From Dermacentor variabilis (lineage: Eukaryota; Arthropoda; Arachnida; Ixodida; Ixodidae), in NCBI RefSeq assembly GCF_050947875.1, contig NC_134568.1, forward strand, positions 215,619,648-215,683,647: DNA of 64,000 nucleotides. Direction: 5' to 3'. Below are positions 1 to 13,089 of this stretch, piece after piece. Position 1 is the first letter of the stretch, and each line of letters opens with the position of its first letter. Below the pieces are notes generated by a model. It was not told the origin of the DNA and ran no database searches. It saw nothing but the letters and a program-made list of their open reading frames with translations. Position numbers and translations under genes: made by a program.

Positions 1-428
1 GGCGAGTAACTGTTACGTGCACTCGGAGTCACGTGGATGACGTCGCTGCAGGCGGGGCGACGGGAACAATATATACGCGTGGCTGAGTGGCAGAATGCTG
101 TATCTAGTGTACTACTCTGGGGGGGGGGGGGGCTCTTGGGAATAAAGAAGTTTTCGTGCCATTTGTTCTTTTCTTAGAGTAAACATCTGCCAACTGGCCC
201 ATAAGCTTACTTCGCCTAATCTATAATCATAATTTGCCGAGTCTGTGCATGCTTTGCTGCCAATGATGTCTAAACGCGTAAGCGTGGTGGTGCTACGTCA
301 TCACACTGCATAGACGTCAGTGGAGGCCTCACAGCAATTTCGTTGTAGCGTAGTTTTGGTATCATACTCCAGACGGGCACAATCGCATCAACAGCACGGC
401 TTCAGTGAATGTTCGCGAACGCATGCAT
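1..428. other. unassigned AT/GC-mixed DNA with a poly-G run
   Basis: No coding similarity or repeat structure recognised apart from a 14-nt G run at about 119-132. The next feature, a TIR element, starts at 429. Confidence 0.5.
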
Positions 429-1443
429 GGGCTCTATAGTGTAAAAGTATTCCAATGTGTTTTTATTCCAATCTCCTGACGTCAAATTTACATAACCACC
501 AACGCAAGCATCGCGTGGTAACCCCGCAGCGTTGTTTGAAAAGCCCAACCAAACGAGCTTCTCTTCTCGTTTAAAGGATGTCGCTTTCTTTTGCTTTCAA
601 AGCAAATAGCATTGCCTATACATTCAACAGTTTTTCTTGTCTAATTGGCTGGGAAGACGCGAGGAGCACGCTCAAGTGGAGAGATTTTCGATGGGGCCGA
701 GTCATCGCAGTGAAAATAGATAACCGGATAAGGAGGGTGGTGCCGGCGTCTGCGATTTTTCGTCTTCCCCTTGCTTAGCTTGCGGTGGCTGGTCGAAAAT
801 CGCGGCGGCGTGCAGCCGAAGGTTAAAAATGCCGCTAAAACGGATCCTCAGCCAAGAGTAGTTGGCAGAGCGATGTCGTATACGTGTCGAAAGGTCCCGA
901 TCGCGTTATACTGCCGCGCAAAATCTTTTATTATACGCAAATAAATCCATGCTCCCCGGCAGCTCCGAGCAGCCAGTGCTAGAGCGATCGGCGGGCAGCC
1001 ATCTTCTATTCCTTTCTGAACGGGGCAGTATCCAGCCATTCAGAATAAAATTCTGTTTTCTTCGGCATATTAATAGGTCTTTAACACGTACACGTCACTC
1101 AGACGTGGTGCGTTTTCGCGGTTTTATGACGTCGCGTTACAGATAGGCAAAGTGGGCGCAGCCCGAAAAAGTTTGACCAATAGCAATTGGTCTAACGACG
1201 CCTTTTTCGCTAATGGCGAAAAAGGCCTCGAACGAGAAATTAGTATTTTTTTTTCGTTCAGTTTAATGATTCAAAATCAGTGTACACATATCATATCATA
1301 TGGCGCGTTTTCGCGGTTTTCGTGACGCCGCGTTACAGACAGGCGCAGTGGGTGGCGGCTCGAAAATTTTTTGATCAATCGTGGAGGGCTCTTTGCAGAA
1401 TTGGAATAAAAATGTTTGCAATAGCTTTACGTTGTAGGGACCC
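429..1443 (+). mobile_element. 1-kb TIR element, copy 1 (non-autonomous DNA transposon-like)
   Basis: The ends are inverted repeats. The left end reads GGGCTCTATAGTGTAAAAG and the right end, read in reverse, reads GGGTCCCTACAACGTAAAG. The whole interior matches, in reverse complement, the segment 22946-23937: for example the block around the BamHI-like ggatcc near 842 pairs with the one near 23524. No ORF longer than about 95 codons and no transposase motif is present, so it is probably non-autonomous. No clear target-site duplication was found. Superfamily is unknown. Confidence 0.65.
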
Positions 1444-1749
1444 ATTACTCGAATTTTTAAACAAGATGAATAAAATGCGCGTCTTGTAAACTTGGCCAGC
1501 CCTTGCACCTTCTTTCATTCGTTAGGCATACGTCGAGAACAATAAAACATTTCTGACACGGTAGATACACAGCGTCTGCAGGCGTCTGTTGTGTAGCTTC
1601 AAGCTACCTGTGCATAGCCAGCTAGCTGTACACTGTAAAATAATTGACGCCCTTATTCACTTTTCAGATTGCAAATTATTTTACTATGTACGTGTAGTCG
1701 TGAGCACATAGCGTCTGCACAGCGTCTGCACATAGCGTCGAACGTAACC

Positions 1750-1965
1750 CTCCGCGGTAGTCCAGCGGCGTTGCTCTGCTGAGCCCGTGGTCGCGGGTGC
1801 GATGCCGGCCGCGGCGGCCGCACTGCGAATGCAAAACCGCTCGTGTGCCGCGTATTGGGTGCACGTTAAAGAACCCCAGGTGGTCAAAATTAATAGTTCC
1901 CCACTACGGCGTGCATCGTAATCAGGTAGGGGTTCTGGCGCGTAAAATTCCAGAATTTATTGAAT
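1750..1965 (+). mobile_element. tRNA-derived SINE, Ruka-like
   Basis: The head is tRNA-like: an A-box-like stretch (GGTAGTCCAGCGG) near 1757 and a B-box-like stretch (TGGTCGCGGGTGCGATGCC) near 1788. It is followed by a body with the conserved block CACGTTAAAGAACCCCAGG (about 1863-1881), a ccactacggcgtgc motif and a gcgtaaaa end. The same body occurs at 27167-27378 and, decayed, at 63729-63833. The pattern matches the Ruka SINE known from ticks. It would be transcribed by RNA polymerase III if intact. The head is mutated, so it is probably inert. Confidence 0.75.
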
Positions 1966-4085
1966 TAACTTTAGCGTCGAATGTGCAGCTTCGATATGCG
2001 TGGCTAATGTGCGGTATCTTTCTTCTGCAGCAGCACTCGAACGTCGCACGTTAGCTGCATGCCTTTCGTAATTGCAGCACACGTCTTGCCTGGCCTCGCT
2101 TATCTCTCGCGCACGACGATCGCGTTGAGCTGTGGCTCGTCTTCTCTTAAAGCGAAGCCTTCCTTGCCTACCCTCCGGGGTTTCTATTCATTATTAAACG
2201 GATTGCATTAATTCAGTTTTTTTTTTGTTGCGAACTTTACGGCCCATGATTATGTTGAAAAGCTGCAGGAAATCGTCATTAAGGTCAAGTTTCGTGATTC
2301 TAGCTTCAAGATGGCCATGTAGGCTGAAATAGCTGGCCTCAAATCACTCGTTCAGTTTGCCTGATACGGACGCAGCAGAGCGAAGCGCGGATAGCCGCCC
2401 AACGCCTCGGTAACGTAGATTGGATGGCGGAAAATGGAGCTGCCCTTGTGCTTCCCTTTTCCGACGAGCTGATGCCTATCGGCGCTTTGCGCAGGTCCCG
2501 ATCCAACGCAAGAGTCACTTGAACAGCTGGAGCGAGACGGATCGCGGGGTATGGCGTAGCTTCACTTTACGCTACCCATACATATACCCTCCGGAAGGGC
2601 GTGGTTTGAACCGCGAGCGCCGCCTGCGTGATGGCGTGAAACTAAGAAATAATTTCACGTCAGTTATTTGGATCTACATGTTCGTTTTGAAAGCGTAGTA
2701 TGTCGTGTCACTGTAGGCGTACGAATGTTTATAAAGATCGCAGAATCTCCAAAAGAGCTGAGTATTTTTTGAGCTTTGGCATGCAGCTTGGAATTTCGAT
2801 TTGTTACCTATTCTATAGTAGCGTACGCGACCAACACAGTGCTGTAGTGTTTTATTGGCTGCAAGGTAAAACTGGGGATCATACGCGGCTTTTTCGCGTC
2901 ACCTGCATTGCCCAAGCTTTTGACGTCACCTGTACATTTTACAAGTTGAAAGAACCTGCGACTGCGATTGCCTGACGTGCTTAAAAACAGATGAACGTGC
3001 GCATTACTTAAGTGTTACTCTGTTTATATCCCATATATAAACTGAGCTATTGCTTCTTTCTCGTGGTGTTACATAATAACACGACCAGTCGTGCGTTGCT
3101 CGTATACGCTCCCGTGATGCGTGCTTTTTAACGCGCCGTGTGCGCCTGAGAATGTGAATATTATTTTTACAAAATGGTCGTAGTTGTTAGTTGCTGCCGT
3201 CTCTTTTTTTTTTTAATTTTGGCATACGACAAGCCGCGGCAGTTCTGCAAGTAGACGTCTCTCTGCGGTCGTGTAAGTTGAAAAACACGCACGCACAAAT
3301 TCGTGCGCTCGCTCACGCACGCGTGCTTAAACGGCAGTCAAGTGTAAAACTCGTCTCGCCGTAATTTCAAAAGCGCCGCAGAATGGAAGCGCCTCCCCTT
3401 GCGGCAGCGTGCGGTTGGGGTGCCCCCGGCCGCGTGCGCTGCAACGCATAATGTGCCGTGCTGTGCGCCTAATGCCGCCCGCTCGGGCCATCCAATTTAC
3501 TGCCGGGACGTCGTGCAGGCGCGCAGCTTGCCGGGCGGAAATATGGTGGCTGATGAGCTTTCCGGCTCGGATCACGCGTATATCACGGCAGCACGCAGCG
3601 CGCACGCGCTGTTTCCGCCAGCTTGCTGCCCCCGACCGTCGCACAGTGGTCCCCCTTCTCTTTCGTTTTTCTACTCAACTGTCCGGAAGCGAGGAGCTCG
3701 CGTTTGGCGTAACGCGCAGTATCCGCTCTCGTCGTGGGCGTCGCTTGCAGAGCGGACGATATGCTCCGTCGAAACCGCAGTCTTCCGTTGCATTCTCTCC
3801 AGCTATGGACCCGTATTCGCGAGAGAAGTTCTTATGCTTAGTTTGTAAGAACGAATACCGGGCGATAGTGACAGCAAACATATTATTATAGCGAAGGCAT
3901 CTGGCCAATCGGAAAAAGTTCTCACGAACGAGAAGCTTGGGGAATGCAGGCGCTAAAGCTGAATTCACGAAGCTATTCATTCGTAGGAGCACTTTGCCAT
4001 TGGCCACGGGCCTTCGCTAACGTTATGTCCAGCATCATGATTGGCTAGCGTTTGCTCTTACGAACAAATTTAGGGTAATAGATAT
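1966..4085. other. unassigned intergenic DNA, GC-rich near 3330-3890
   Basis: No recognisable protein or repeat family. A CpG-rich patch at about 3330-3890 opens overlapping ORFs in several frames (up to 160 codons), which is expected from base composition. None has a recognisable domain. Confidence 0.4.
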
Positions 4086-4392
4086 TTTCGAATACAGGCC
4101 CTGTTCCTTTCATGTAGACATATTCAGGGGCCGAATTCTCGAAGCTTTTTTAGCATAAGAGATATTTTTCACTGCCGGTCACCTTTTCTAATGATTTCGC
4201 TGTCCTTCTTGGCTGTTATTTGTTATTACGAACTAGTCATAAAAAACTCAGAATAATTTAATAATAATCATAAAACTCATTTTATGATTACTAATCATAA
4301 AAAAACTCATCAGCCCTTACACTATGTGAAGAAGGACGAGCAGCGAAGCTGTGGTATGTTTTACCTCAATCGACGCATCTGTGCATATATAG

Positions 4393-4393
<1 letters not shown>

Positions 4394-4472
<79 letters not shown>
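4394..4472. repeat. (ATT)n microsatellite
   Basis: About 26 uninterrupted ATT units. The tract opens spurious poly-Ile reading frames. Just upstream, near 4128-4160, a block starting ggggccgaattctcgaagc recurs in related form near 17150. Confidence 0.95.
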
Positions 4473-4845
4473 GGTGGACACAGACAAAGAATGACAAGTA
4501 AATACTAATTATGACAAGTAAATGAAACTCGGCGTAATGATAGAGTCGTCTTAGCGGCCAATATCAGTGTATTTTTTTTTCAAGATACCTACTTTACGTT
4601 GAGAGCTATATAGAACATTCGCGAGAAACTGGAGGCGAAATATTTTTCGTGTCGACGCGACGCGTAGACGGACGGACATCGACCGCCGCCGGAGGGTAGC
4701 TATATACAGCTTCGCTGTAAAACAGCTTTCTGAATGCTGGTCCAGGAGCCACGCCGGTGTTCATAACTTGAATCAATAGAGAGTAAAACCTATTCATGTA
4801 ACACCGAGTCCTTGCGTTCCTGTTGGTCCAGTAGAAGTTAGTGGG

Positions 4846-4988
4846 AGAGATAAAGATAAGGCAGGGATGTTAAGAGTTCGGTTGGCTACACTGGAAAGGA
4901 GCAGAAAGAAGGCAGAGAGAGAAAACAACGGCGGTTAATGTGAGCACGGACAGCACTGCGCAGTGAAAGGCGCTTGTGACAACGACAA

Positions 4989-5031
<43 letters not shown>

Positions 5032-5110
5032 ATAGGTTGGTGGCACAACCCTACCGCCCCGTTCCAAAGGGGGCGCTCATAGCATCCACCCACTCATCCG
5101 CCCAAGACGA
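4846..5110 (-). mobile_element. LINE 3'-end fragment with (AAAT)n tract
   Basis: On the minus strand this reads through a gtagccaacc...ttaacatccctgcct block. Related blocks occur at the 3' end of the long LINE near 60985-61030 and, inverted, near 18236-18300. An (AAAT)n tract lies at about 4987-5034, followed by a segment beginning ggttggtggcacaaccct. Two LINE tails may be abutted here. No coding sequence is retained. Confidence 0.45.
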
Positions 5111-5129
5111 AGCGAAGCAGTCGCCTGCG

Positions 5130-6985
5130 ACTGCTTAGTGGTTTGTAAGGCACGGAGCGTTCTTACATATGATTCGCTCCCGACGTGTGGGCCTTTCTGT
5201 AAAGCTCCTTCTTCCTTACACGGGCCCATACCGCGTCCTTTGACAAGTGACTGACGTCACGCACATGACTGTGTGTGCCAGTCACACTACGTCTTCGGTT
5301 CCGTTGTCCAGCGACGTCGTCCACGTTTCGGGGCTCAAGCTTTACCACCCGTCATCTGCTGTGGGTTCTTAGAGGCGTCGGGCCGGCGCTTCGGCCGCCT
5401 GAGGTCAACTTACGTGCTACTCGAAGATGCCGATGTCGACCTTTTGATTTAATGAGACGCACCCACAAGCGGCCTCTGGCTCATCTGAGGACGACGACGT
5501 GCCTTGCTTGATGTTGGCTGGCTTCCATGTTGGCCAGTGGTTGCTACCCCGTGGAAATACTCCTTGTAAATAGTTTCTCTACTGTGATTCCACGTAAGAA
5601 TATGTAACCAACAAAGACTTAATTTGCAAAGCTTTTCATTCCTAAATGTCCTTTTCGTGTTGTTGTTTTTGTTTAGCATCGGCCATGATCGCGGGAACTG
5701 GTAAGTGTGACGGGTGCCAAGAAGTTAACAGCACCACAGGAAGCGAATCTTGGTAAAATCACTCCTTCATCGCGAATTATGGTACACCGTTAGTAAATGT
5801 GCCAGCGTTACAGTCTTATTCCAAAGTGCTGCAGACTCTCGTGAAAGAAAATCAGTATGGTAGGAAGACCCTTTCTACATCTTCTAACGAGGCCTCGCAT
5901 ACCAATTACACAATAATCAAATTACGACTTAGCATACAGTGAGTAACGTCAAATTTCTTCAAAAAAAATATTTTAATCTCCGCGTCAAACCACTCGTATA
6001 TTAATTATTGGCTGCAGGCGTAACGAGAAATGAAGAACTGCTACTTCGTCATCGCCGACGGAACGCGGAACGACGAACGTCCCGTCATACACGATGGAGC
6101 CTTTGGCAAAATTTTTCGTTTGTATCTGAAGGGAATTAGAGCGATACTTGGTAAGCGGACGGCTCATTCGACCCGCAGTTCAGTGTTCGCGTTTTGTATG
6201 CATTAATTTTTCCTGCCACTTATCTCCTTATCTTTTTAATGGCGAGTCTGATTAATTTCTCTGCCTTTTCATCTCATATATATTCTTCCTGATCAGTGGT
6301 ACGTACGTATACCAGCCAGTGTAGTCACGTTATGCGGATGGTAACAAATAAATCCAACGGACGGAATCGCTAGAAAATATGGCCCCTGACTTCGCAATCT
6401 CGTTCGCAGGCAGTTATGAAAGTTTCGGTCGAACGAGCATAGACCAATATTCTTGCCGAATGAGACTAATCGGCATGATGTCGCTTTGACTGGCAGAGAC
6501 ATGTAGTGTTTGAAGTCACCCTATAAATGATGCTGCTAACATAAAGCTCCTAAGATTGGCGCTTTTTCTCTCTCAAGGATGACCCCTGTCGAACCACTGC
6601 ATTTGAACACCACGCAAATGATCTTTTCGTGGTTAGGTTCCTTCATAAAGACGAAAGTACCCACAGCGGTTTCTTGAAACTAGAGGATGGGAGCCGGAAT
6701 ATTCTTTATGGAGTTTACTTCGCTTATACTGGCAGGCAAATGAAGAAGCATTTCATTTGGTGCACTGGCAAGTGGAGTAAGTTCGCTAAGTTTTTCAGTG
6801 CATGCGAGCGCAGAAATTTAATCGTACTTGCCGCAAACCTTACCTTCCGCCTCAGTAATACTTCGGAAAAGCCATCTAGTGCATGGACCATTTAGTTGAA
6901 GCTGACGAAGGAACCTTACTATATGTATAGTCCAATGACATTTTTTGATAATTTCCCAGCGCCTCTGGCGGCCGCCATTCTTTTT
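5130..6985. other. unassigned DNA
   Basis: Short ORFs only (at most about 90 codons), none with a recognisable domain. No repeat structure was detected by eye. Confidence 0.4.
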
Positions 6986-6987
6986 GT

Positions 6988-6988
6988 T

Positions 6989-7022
<34 letters not shown>

Positions 7023-7077
7023 GGATGAGGAGGAGGAGGAGGAGGAGGAGGAGGAGGAGGAGGAGGAGGAGGAGGAG
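6988..7077. repeat. compound (ATG)n-(GAG)n microsatellite
   Basis: Two adjoining trinucleotide tracts, ATG units followed by about 15 GAG units. They create a spurious poly-Met/poly-Arg ORF. Confidence 0.95.
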
Positions 7078-7225
7078 AGTGCAGGAAGTGCGCGGCCGGC
7101 AGCGCGCCACAGCGCGTTTGCGAAAGCGCTGCAGCCTTCTTGTCGTCTCTGTATGCCGGTTGGCTTCTTATGGTATGACTAATAAAAATCGGGCCCCTCG
7201 GTTAACCCGCTTTCTTCTCGTGTAT

Positions 7226-7300
7226 CATCATCATCATCATCATTTATTATTCCCTTAAGGGTCCCTTCGGGGACATTACATAAGAGGGGGGAAACAGCGA
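7226..7300 (-). mobile_element. probable LINE 3'-tail relic with (ATC)n
   Basis: A short ATC tract is followed by tttattattcccttaaggg and a cttcggggacattacat segment. A comparable layout, a (TTTA)n tract followed by a ccccggggcc...ggcattta segment, occurs at 14373-14460. This looks like the end of a LINE on the minus strand. No coding part was found, so the call is tentative. Confidence 0.35.
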
Positions 7301-8769
7301 TGTGAAAGTGCCATACATCAGCTCAAAAAAAAAAAATGCAAACAAAGGCAACAGAAAAATAATAAATTGTAGAAAACATCAGGTATAAACAAAACATTGG
7401 AAATATCTCAAACTGAATAGCAATAAATTGAAAGAAAAGTGTACACGTAAATGTGGAACATGCTAAACGTAAGTGGCAAAAAAGAAGAAAAAAAGAAAAG
7501 GAAAAATAGGCGATGACACAAGCAAGACGGATTGCTGGGAGAGGTAACGTGAGGTAACGTATGCCGGTAAGTGTGTCTTCTTTAACGCGATCACATGCCT
7601 GATAACAGAAATATACCACGGACATAATTTAGCCACAGCACCTGGCACCGTCTGCTTCAACGTAGCTGCGGCGTCATCTGCTTCACTGTGGTTGTGACAT
7701 CGTGCACTTGGCCAAGCTTTTTTCTGCGATATGTGCATAACTATATGTGTTTTAATAGGGCCTGAAGCACTTTATGAAAAATACTAGACGACATCTAGTA
7801 CGCTATACTTTGTTTCTTTAAAGACCAGTATCGTATTTGTGCCGCTCACTATACCGGCATACATTGTGCTGCGTTTTTACCGTGCTTTGTCATCTCGCTC
7901 GCCGTGTGCTTTTAGAATACGACCATCGATATGACTAACATTAAAGTTATTTTCTTCATATTGTACGCTCGCGCCGTAGAAGCGAGAGCTCTAGCTCCCA
8001 CATGTTTACGTAATACTTCGGCACGAAGCAACCGTGAGCAACATTGCACACTCAGGACGCACCCAGCAACATAATACAATACAGAGCCAGTGCAGTGAGG
8101 ACGAAGTTGAAGCATTACATTTTATATCGCGTGCGCTGCCAGTTACAGGCGCTTTATTATTTTCTCCCTCGCAGTCAATTAAGGACACATAATAATAATT
8201 TGCGCATATCCATATACGACATCGCTGAAGGGGGCACCAGCTCTGTTAGGCTGAACATTCTTCTCGTGTGGCTGAGTGTAAGCATCGCACAATTATAGCA
8301 GTCCAAGAACCGAAACATTGCGCGAAAGAATGAAAAAAAAAATCAAGTGAGGTATTGACGCGTGCGCAGCCCTGTGCACGCTACTCATATGCTGCTTTCT
8401 CCTTCCGCGGTCACAAGTACTTGAATGCGGCCTTATTCGTCTACATGAAAAACAAAACCGCACGAGAACCGTCAAGTTCGTTGCACTCTTGTTTATTTGC
8501 CGCAACGGAACATCGCTGCGCAGGTTAGCAGGTTATTCGACACGCCCGCCCGATGGTCTTCTTTGGCTGATAGCGTACATATCGTGCCAGAATGAGAAGG
8601 CAGATTACTTGAGGCATCTTTTACACCATATACAGAACAGAAATTTTCTGCAAAGGCATCACCACTGTTCGAGACATCACCATTTCATCAAGAAGACATA
8701 CATATGCATGAGGCTCCAGAAATATTTTGAACTATGCGTCACGCTGGCTTCAACACATTCAGTGTTGTC
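7301..8769. other. unassigned AT-rich DNA
   Basis: No domain, TIR or tandem structure recognised. ORFs are at most 100 codons and low in complexity. Confidence 0.4.
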
Positions 8770-8838
<69 letters not shown>

Positions 8839-9770
8839 GTAACATGGCATTCTAGACAGCTCGCAAGACTGAAAAGAAAGGCTGATGCCTGTACGCTGGT
8901 GTGTCTGATAGCCAGCCATCTAGAGCAGGAATTTGCAGGGTGCAGAAGACAGCCCCCCCCCCCCCCCCTTCCACGTGAACACTCACACACACATTTGCTC
9001 GAGCGCAGAGCACGACAAACACGCACACAGTCGACGGGTGCACAACACGCAGGAGTGACAATTCAGTCCCGTTTACAAGGAAGAGGAGTCCGAAAAAGCC
9101 GGGGGGGGGGGGGGGGTAGAGAAAGCTCTGTATGCCAGATATACGCATGGAATTGCGGTGTCGGGCCGTACAGGCGTGATGGGGCTCAGGCTGTGCTGAT
9201 CGCTTGTTCAGACGGACTGAAGAAGAAATATTAGTGCTGTCCAGAGAGCCGTCAAGCTACCTGCAGAACATACCGACTAGTGCAATGTTGCGCTGGCATT
9301 GCAGGGTGTGTCACTTCAGGGCTTTGAGGCAATCCTCGTAGGCTGACATGAGCTTGGAACGACCGAAAAGATGGGAGTATATAGAGTGTGCGTGTTGTCC
9401 GACGCTGAACAAGCTCAAGTTTGTCAGCGACGTGAGTTTGGTACAGGGACTATTCTGATGGGCAGCATTCGAGCCGTGGCAGAATAATAGAAGTGTAGAG
9501 TGCTCGGAAAACCTCAGATCCCCAGGACAGGGAGACACGGGACACAAACCCAAGAATGCGATGATCCTTAGGTACAGTGCTGGTGACATATGTGGAAAAG
9601 TGGAGGGAAGGGCTGTATGTTACACACAAAATGGAAAGGCCCGAGCAGTCTTCATAGGAGTGCCTCCGAGGAAGTAGGTTGGACACGCAGCAGTTTTGTT
9701 GGGGCTGATGCGCATGGCATCACTTTTTGGAGTGCTACTACAAAGTTTGTTATTGTAGGCCCAGTCGTTC
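8770..9770 (-). pseudogene. CR1/Jockey-type LINE reverse transcriptase C-terminal fragment with (TTA)n tail
   Basis: On the minus strand about 9740-9310 encodes, in at least two frames, a region typical of the end of LINE reverse transcriptases. Segments such as ISPNKTAAC, LGFVSRVSLSWGSEVF, RALYTSIILPRLE and YEDCLKALK are visible before a stop near 9311. The 3' side (8837-9310) is non-coding and contains C and G homopolymer runs at about 8953-8968 and 9101-9116. The element ends in a TTA-repeat tail (TAA units on the plus strand, 8771-8837). Frameshifts and 5' truncation make it inactive. The clade assignment rests on remembered family patterns only. Confidence 0.6.
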
Positions 9771-11339
9771 ACCTTTACGGAATGTATTTATTTCAAGCGC
9801 ATACGCTGTACATCGGCATAATGTTGCAGTGGAAGTGTTAACATGTTAATCACACACATTCTGCGAAGATGCATTAGGTACTTGGTTTTGAGTTTATCTT
9901 TTTCCTGACTACAGTTTATTGTATCGCAGCGAGAAACATTTTAGTGGAGGCTGAAAAGAGTTGGCCAGTTTAAGCACACCGACTAGACAAAGCACTTGTG
10001 ACACCTTTTCACCTTCTCCGCAATGCACTCACACCAAATGCTCTTTCGATAAAGAAAGAAAGAGATCAAACGCCAGTCACAGTTTCATTGACTCGGTACG
10101 TGCTCCTTCTCAAGGAGGCGTCAAAGCAATCCTGGTATACGCGGGTGCATGCATAGGTCTGGCGTGATGCAGGTGCTCGTGTGCCTTCCAGACGGCGCAC
10201 CATATTGCAAACGGACCATTTCTTTTTGCAGTGCTCAAGTATGAGGACACACTGACTCAAACATGACTGCGCTGACTCATGTTTCCTTCAGTGCGTCAGC
10301 TTTCTTGAGTAATGCACGAGCGATTTATCCCCAAATAGCCCATAAGACGCATGCACTTGAAGAAAGTGAGTCAAGGAGTACTGTGAACTCTTACCGAACT
10401 GGATTCCCACGCCGAATAGAAGAGCGCACTTTCAGCTTAGACGGACGGCACGGCTGATGACGTACGTACTTCCCATTGTTCGGCCACTAGTGTTTTTCGC
10501 TTTCGAAAGTTATGTTTGCCACTGGAAACAGCGTGGAGTTTGCTCGTTAAACTTGAGTCACTTGAGACCACACGAAACACGCCGCGGTTCACCACCCGAA
10601 GTTCCACACGGTTCATTCACCACATCACACACCACACGAAGTAAGCAGTGCGATATCTTAAATCGCTGCAGCGCCAAACGGAACTGAAAATTCATTTCCT
10701 TCCACAGAGTTTCTCAGCTGAGCTCGTTTACTCGCCAGTTACGAACTGGCGAGTAAACGTTGAGTAAACATTGACATTGGGCGAGTGCTGATTATCCAGA
10801 GTTCGGGGTTCAGAAGCACGTTTCTATTCATTTCGAGCACAACAAAAACACACATACACCAAGCACAGACGTTGCGGCAATCGTGATTCGGTTAGAGGTT
10901 TTAGCAGACGATCGCACTGAGACCGGCGGAACCCAGTGGGCAGGTTGGATTTGTCGGCGTCGTTCGAAGTCGTTTCGATCGATCCACGTCGCACTGCCAC
11001 AACCCGCGGTCGTCGGTCGTGTCGTTGTCGGCCTACTATCACAACGCTGTCTTTCGGGAACACCGTAGCGCGCGTCGTGCGTCCAAAGAATGATGATGAG
11101 TGGTTTTAAAAGAGAAAAGGAAGAGATAAGTACAGCTCGGACGATCGTTGGTGTCGGCGTCTTTGCATCTGCGGTCATCATAGGCATAGCAGCTGGAGGC
11201 CTCACAGCCTCCGATTAGTTGACGCCGGCGACGCATCGCAGCCTCTGATTTGTGCACGCCGGCGAAGCGTCACCAGCTTCACCCTTATCCCGACCGACGG
11301 TTTTTACGCTTTTGATGCACTGGCGCGTGCCGAATCTTG
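9771..11339. other. unassigned DNA containing one perfect hairpin
   Basis: No protein domain recognised. At 10726-10758 a perfect 15-bp inverted repeat (gtttactcgccagtt, 3-nt loop, aactggcgagtaaac) is present. Confidence 0.45.
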
Positions 11340-11850
11340 TCGACTCGTGCCAGTAGTTGGGCCTCTACCCCTTTCCGAACTCCACGCTACACCTCACATT
11401 TGGTGCAGCCCCAAAGTGCTCTATGGTTCATTATTGCTGCATCCTGCTTCCCCATTATTTTAAGGCCACCTTGGTGGGTGCTTGAGTAAATATTTCCTTC
11501 ATTTATGCATACGCCGAGGTATATGGTTGTGACTTGCTGTTGAACTGACACCACGTAGTTACTTCATTAAATATCGTAATTCCTGATTTCTCTGTGTTAA
11601 ACTTAAGGCTTCAATTCGTCGCTGCGTTGCCGCACTTATTTGTAAGTATATCTTGCATTGTCCGGTAGTGGCACTACGTCGTCCGCATACATCAGTCCGG
11701 GGACCTTGTGTTGCACCATTTGCCCATTACGCATGCAGGATAAATCAAACCCTCGACACCAGGTTCTGCCTTCTGGTGAAGGCTGCGGGAGACGGGAGAA
11801 AATGGCTGCACTTGAGGTGCGTGTTCGCATATTGTTGTGTTTTTAGACGT
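11340..11850 (-). pseudogene. decayed LINE reverse transcriptase fragment (YADD motif)
   Basis: The minus strand near 11830-11640 encodes PGLMYADDVVPLPDNAR, matching RT motif C (YADD plus hydrophobics) of non-LTR retrotransposons. Downstream in another frame, about 11610-11550, is a LKFNTEKSGITIFNE segment, a common continuation in LINE thumb regions. No endonuclease or earlier RT motifs were found. Frame changes show it is dead. Confidence 0.6.
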
Positions 11851-12329
11851 GTTCTTGCCGACATATGCTGAGCTGTTTGCTTTAAACGTGTTCTTACCAC
11901 ATCTGCTGAGCAGGATGTATTCGTTCAGGCATCACTGTGTCGTCGTTGGCCGCATCAGCAACCAGCGATAGAGAAAGCTGCTCATATGGGAGCCCTGCGA
12001 TCGACGTTCACAAAGACACAAGAAGCTTGCGTTTATGCGGAGTGAACTCGCTGCACAAGTTTCGTGCAGCGCCTAGAAACTTCAGCATAGGATAATGGCT
12101 TTAATATTGAAAAAAAAATACTTCGCGCCCAGCAAGCTTGCTCGGCTGGGTATTAGTTTTGTTGTCGTAAACTACGCGATAGTGTGAGTCTTGCCTTCCC
12201 GCGCTGCGGGCCATGGGATAACAGCATAACAGAATATTAAAATTAGAATATGTTTGTGCCGTATGGGACACTACTCCTTGCCGATCTTGACATTTCCATT
12301 TAAAGCCTTCAGAACCACGCCGCGCTTTT

Positions 12330-12773
12330 TATTCTCTCTAATTATTCACGCCATTCTAGCGTTACGTCCATGAAAAGAACACTAGATCTGCCTGACCTCA
12401 CGTTAAGCCGCAAGTACTCCCGTGTCTGTCTGTTCCATAGTATATAATACTTTAACCCTTCTCTTATAGAAAATCTTTTCCCCACACCCAGTTGCAGCTC
12501 GTCTCGCACCGACCATCAACACAAAAATTGAAGTGCCCTCTTATCGAACTAATTTCTACCACCATCACCACCATTCTTCGTTTTTCCCATGAGATGCAAA
12601 TGAATGGAACCGCCTTCCCACCTCCACAGTCTCCATATGTGATACTACTAACTTCAATATCGCTGTTCAAAGTGCCTTATAGTTTGATTTTTCATTCTTG
12701 TCCTGTACTGGAAATATTGTACTTTTTCACCACTCCTTTCTATTGTTCCTACTTGGTTTGAAAGTACGTATAA

Positions 12774-12808
<35 letters not shown>

Positions 12809-12812
12809 ATAG
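12330..12812 (+). pseudogene. LINE 3'-terminal coding fragment with (AAAT)n tail
   Basis: The plus strand encodes in broken frames SSVTSMKRTLDLPDLTLSRKY (12357 onward), then EWNRLPTSTVSICDTTNF (about 12600-12655). This is the usual C-terminal end of CR1/Jockey-type LINE ORF2 proteins, where the EWNRLP-like motif sits close to the stop. An AAAT tail runs from about 12769 to 12812. Frameshifts and stops break the frame. Confidence 0.6.
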
Positions 12813-12944
12813 TGCTGTTTACGTCCTTTCGTCGTCTTTATTTTGGGTCTTCTCGGTTGACTTTCCGAACGGAAAGCCCACGGAGGTCAACCCGTACCCA
12901 GAACTGCGTATTGGATACGAAAGAAGGTAAATAGAAAGCGTCGA

Positions 12945-12997
12945 CGCAAAATCACCGCGCGACTGGCCGCTCCAAGCACTTTGCCTGTATTCGCGGA

Positions 12998-13089
<92 letters not shown>

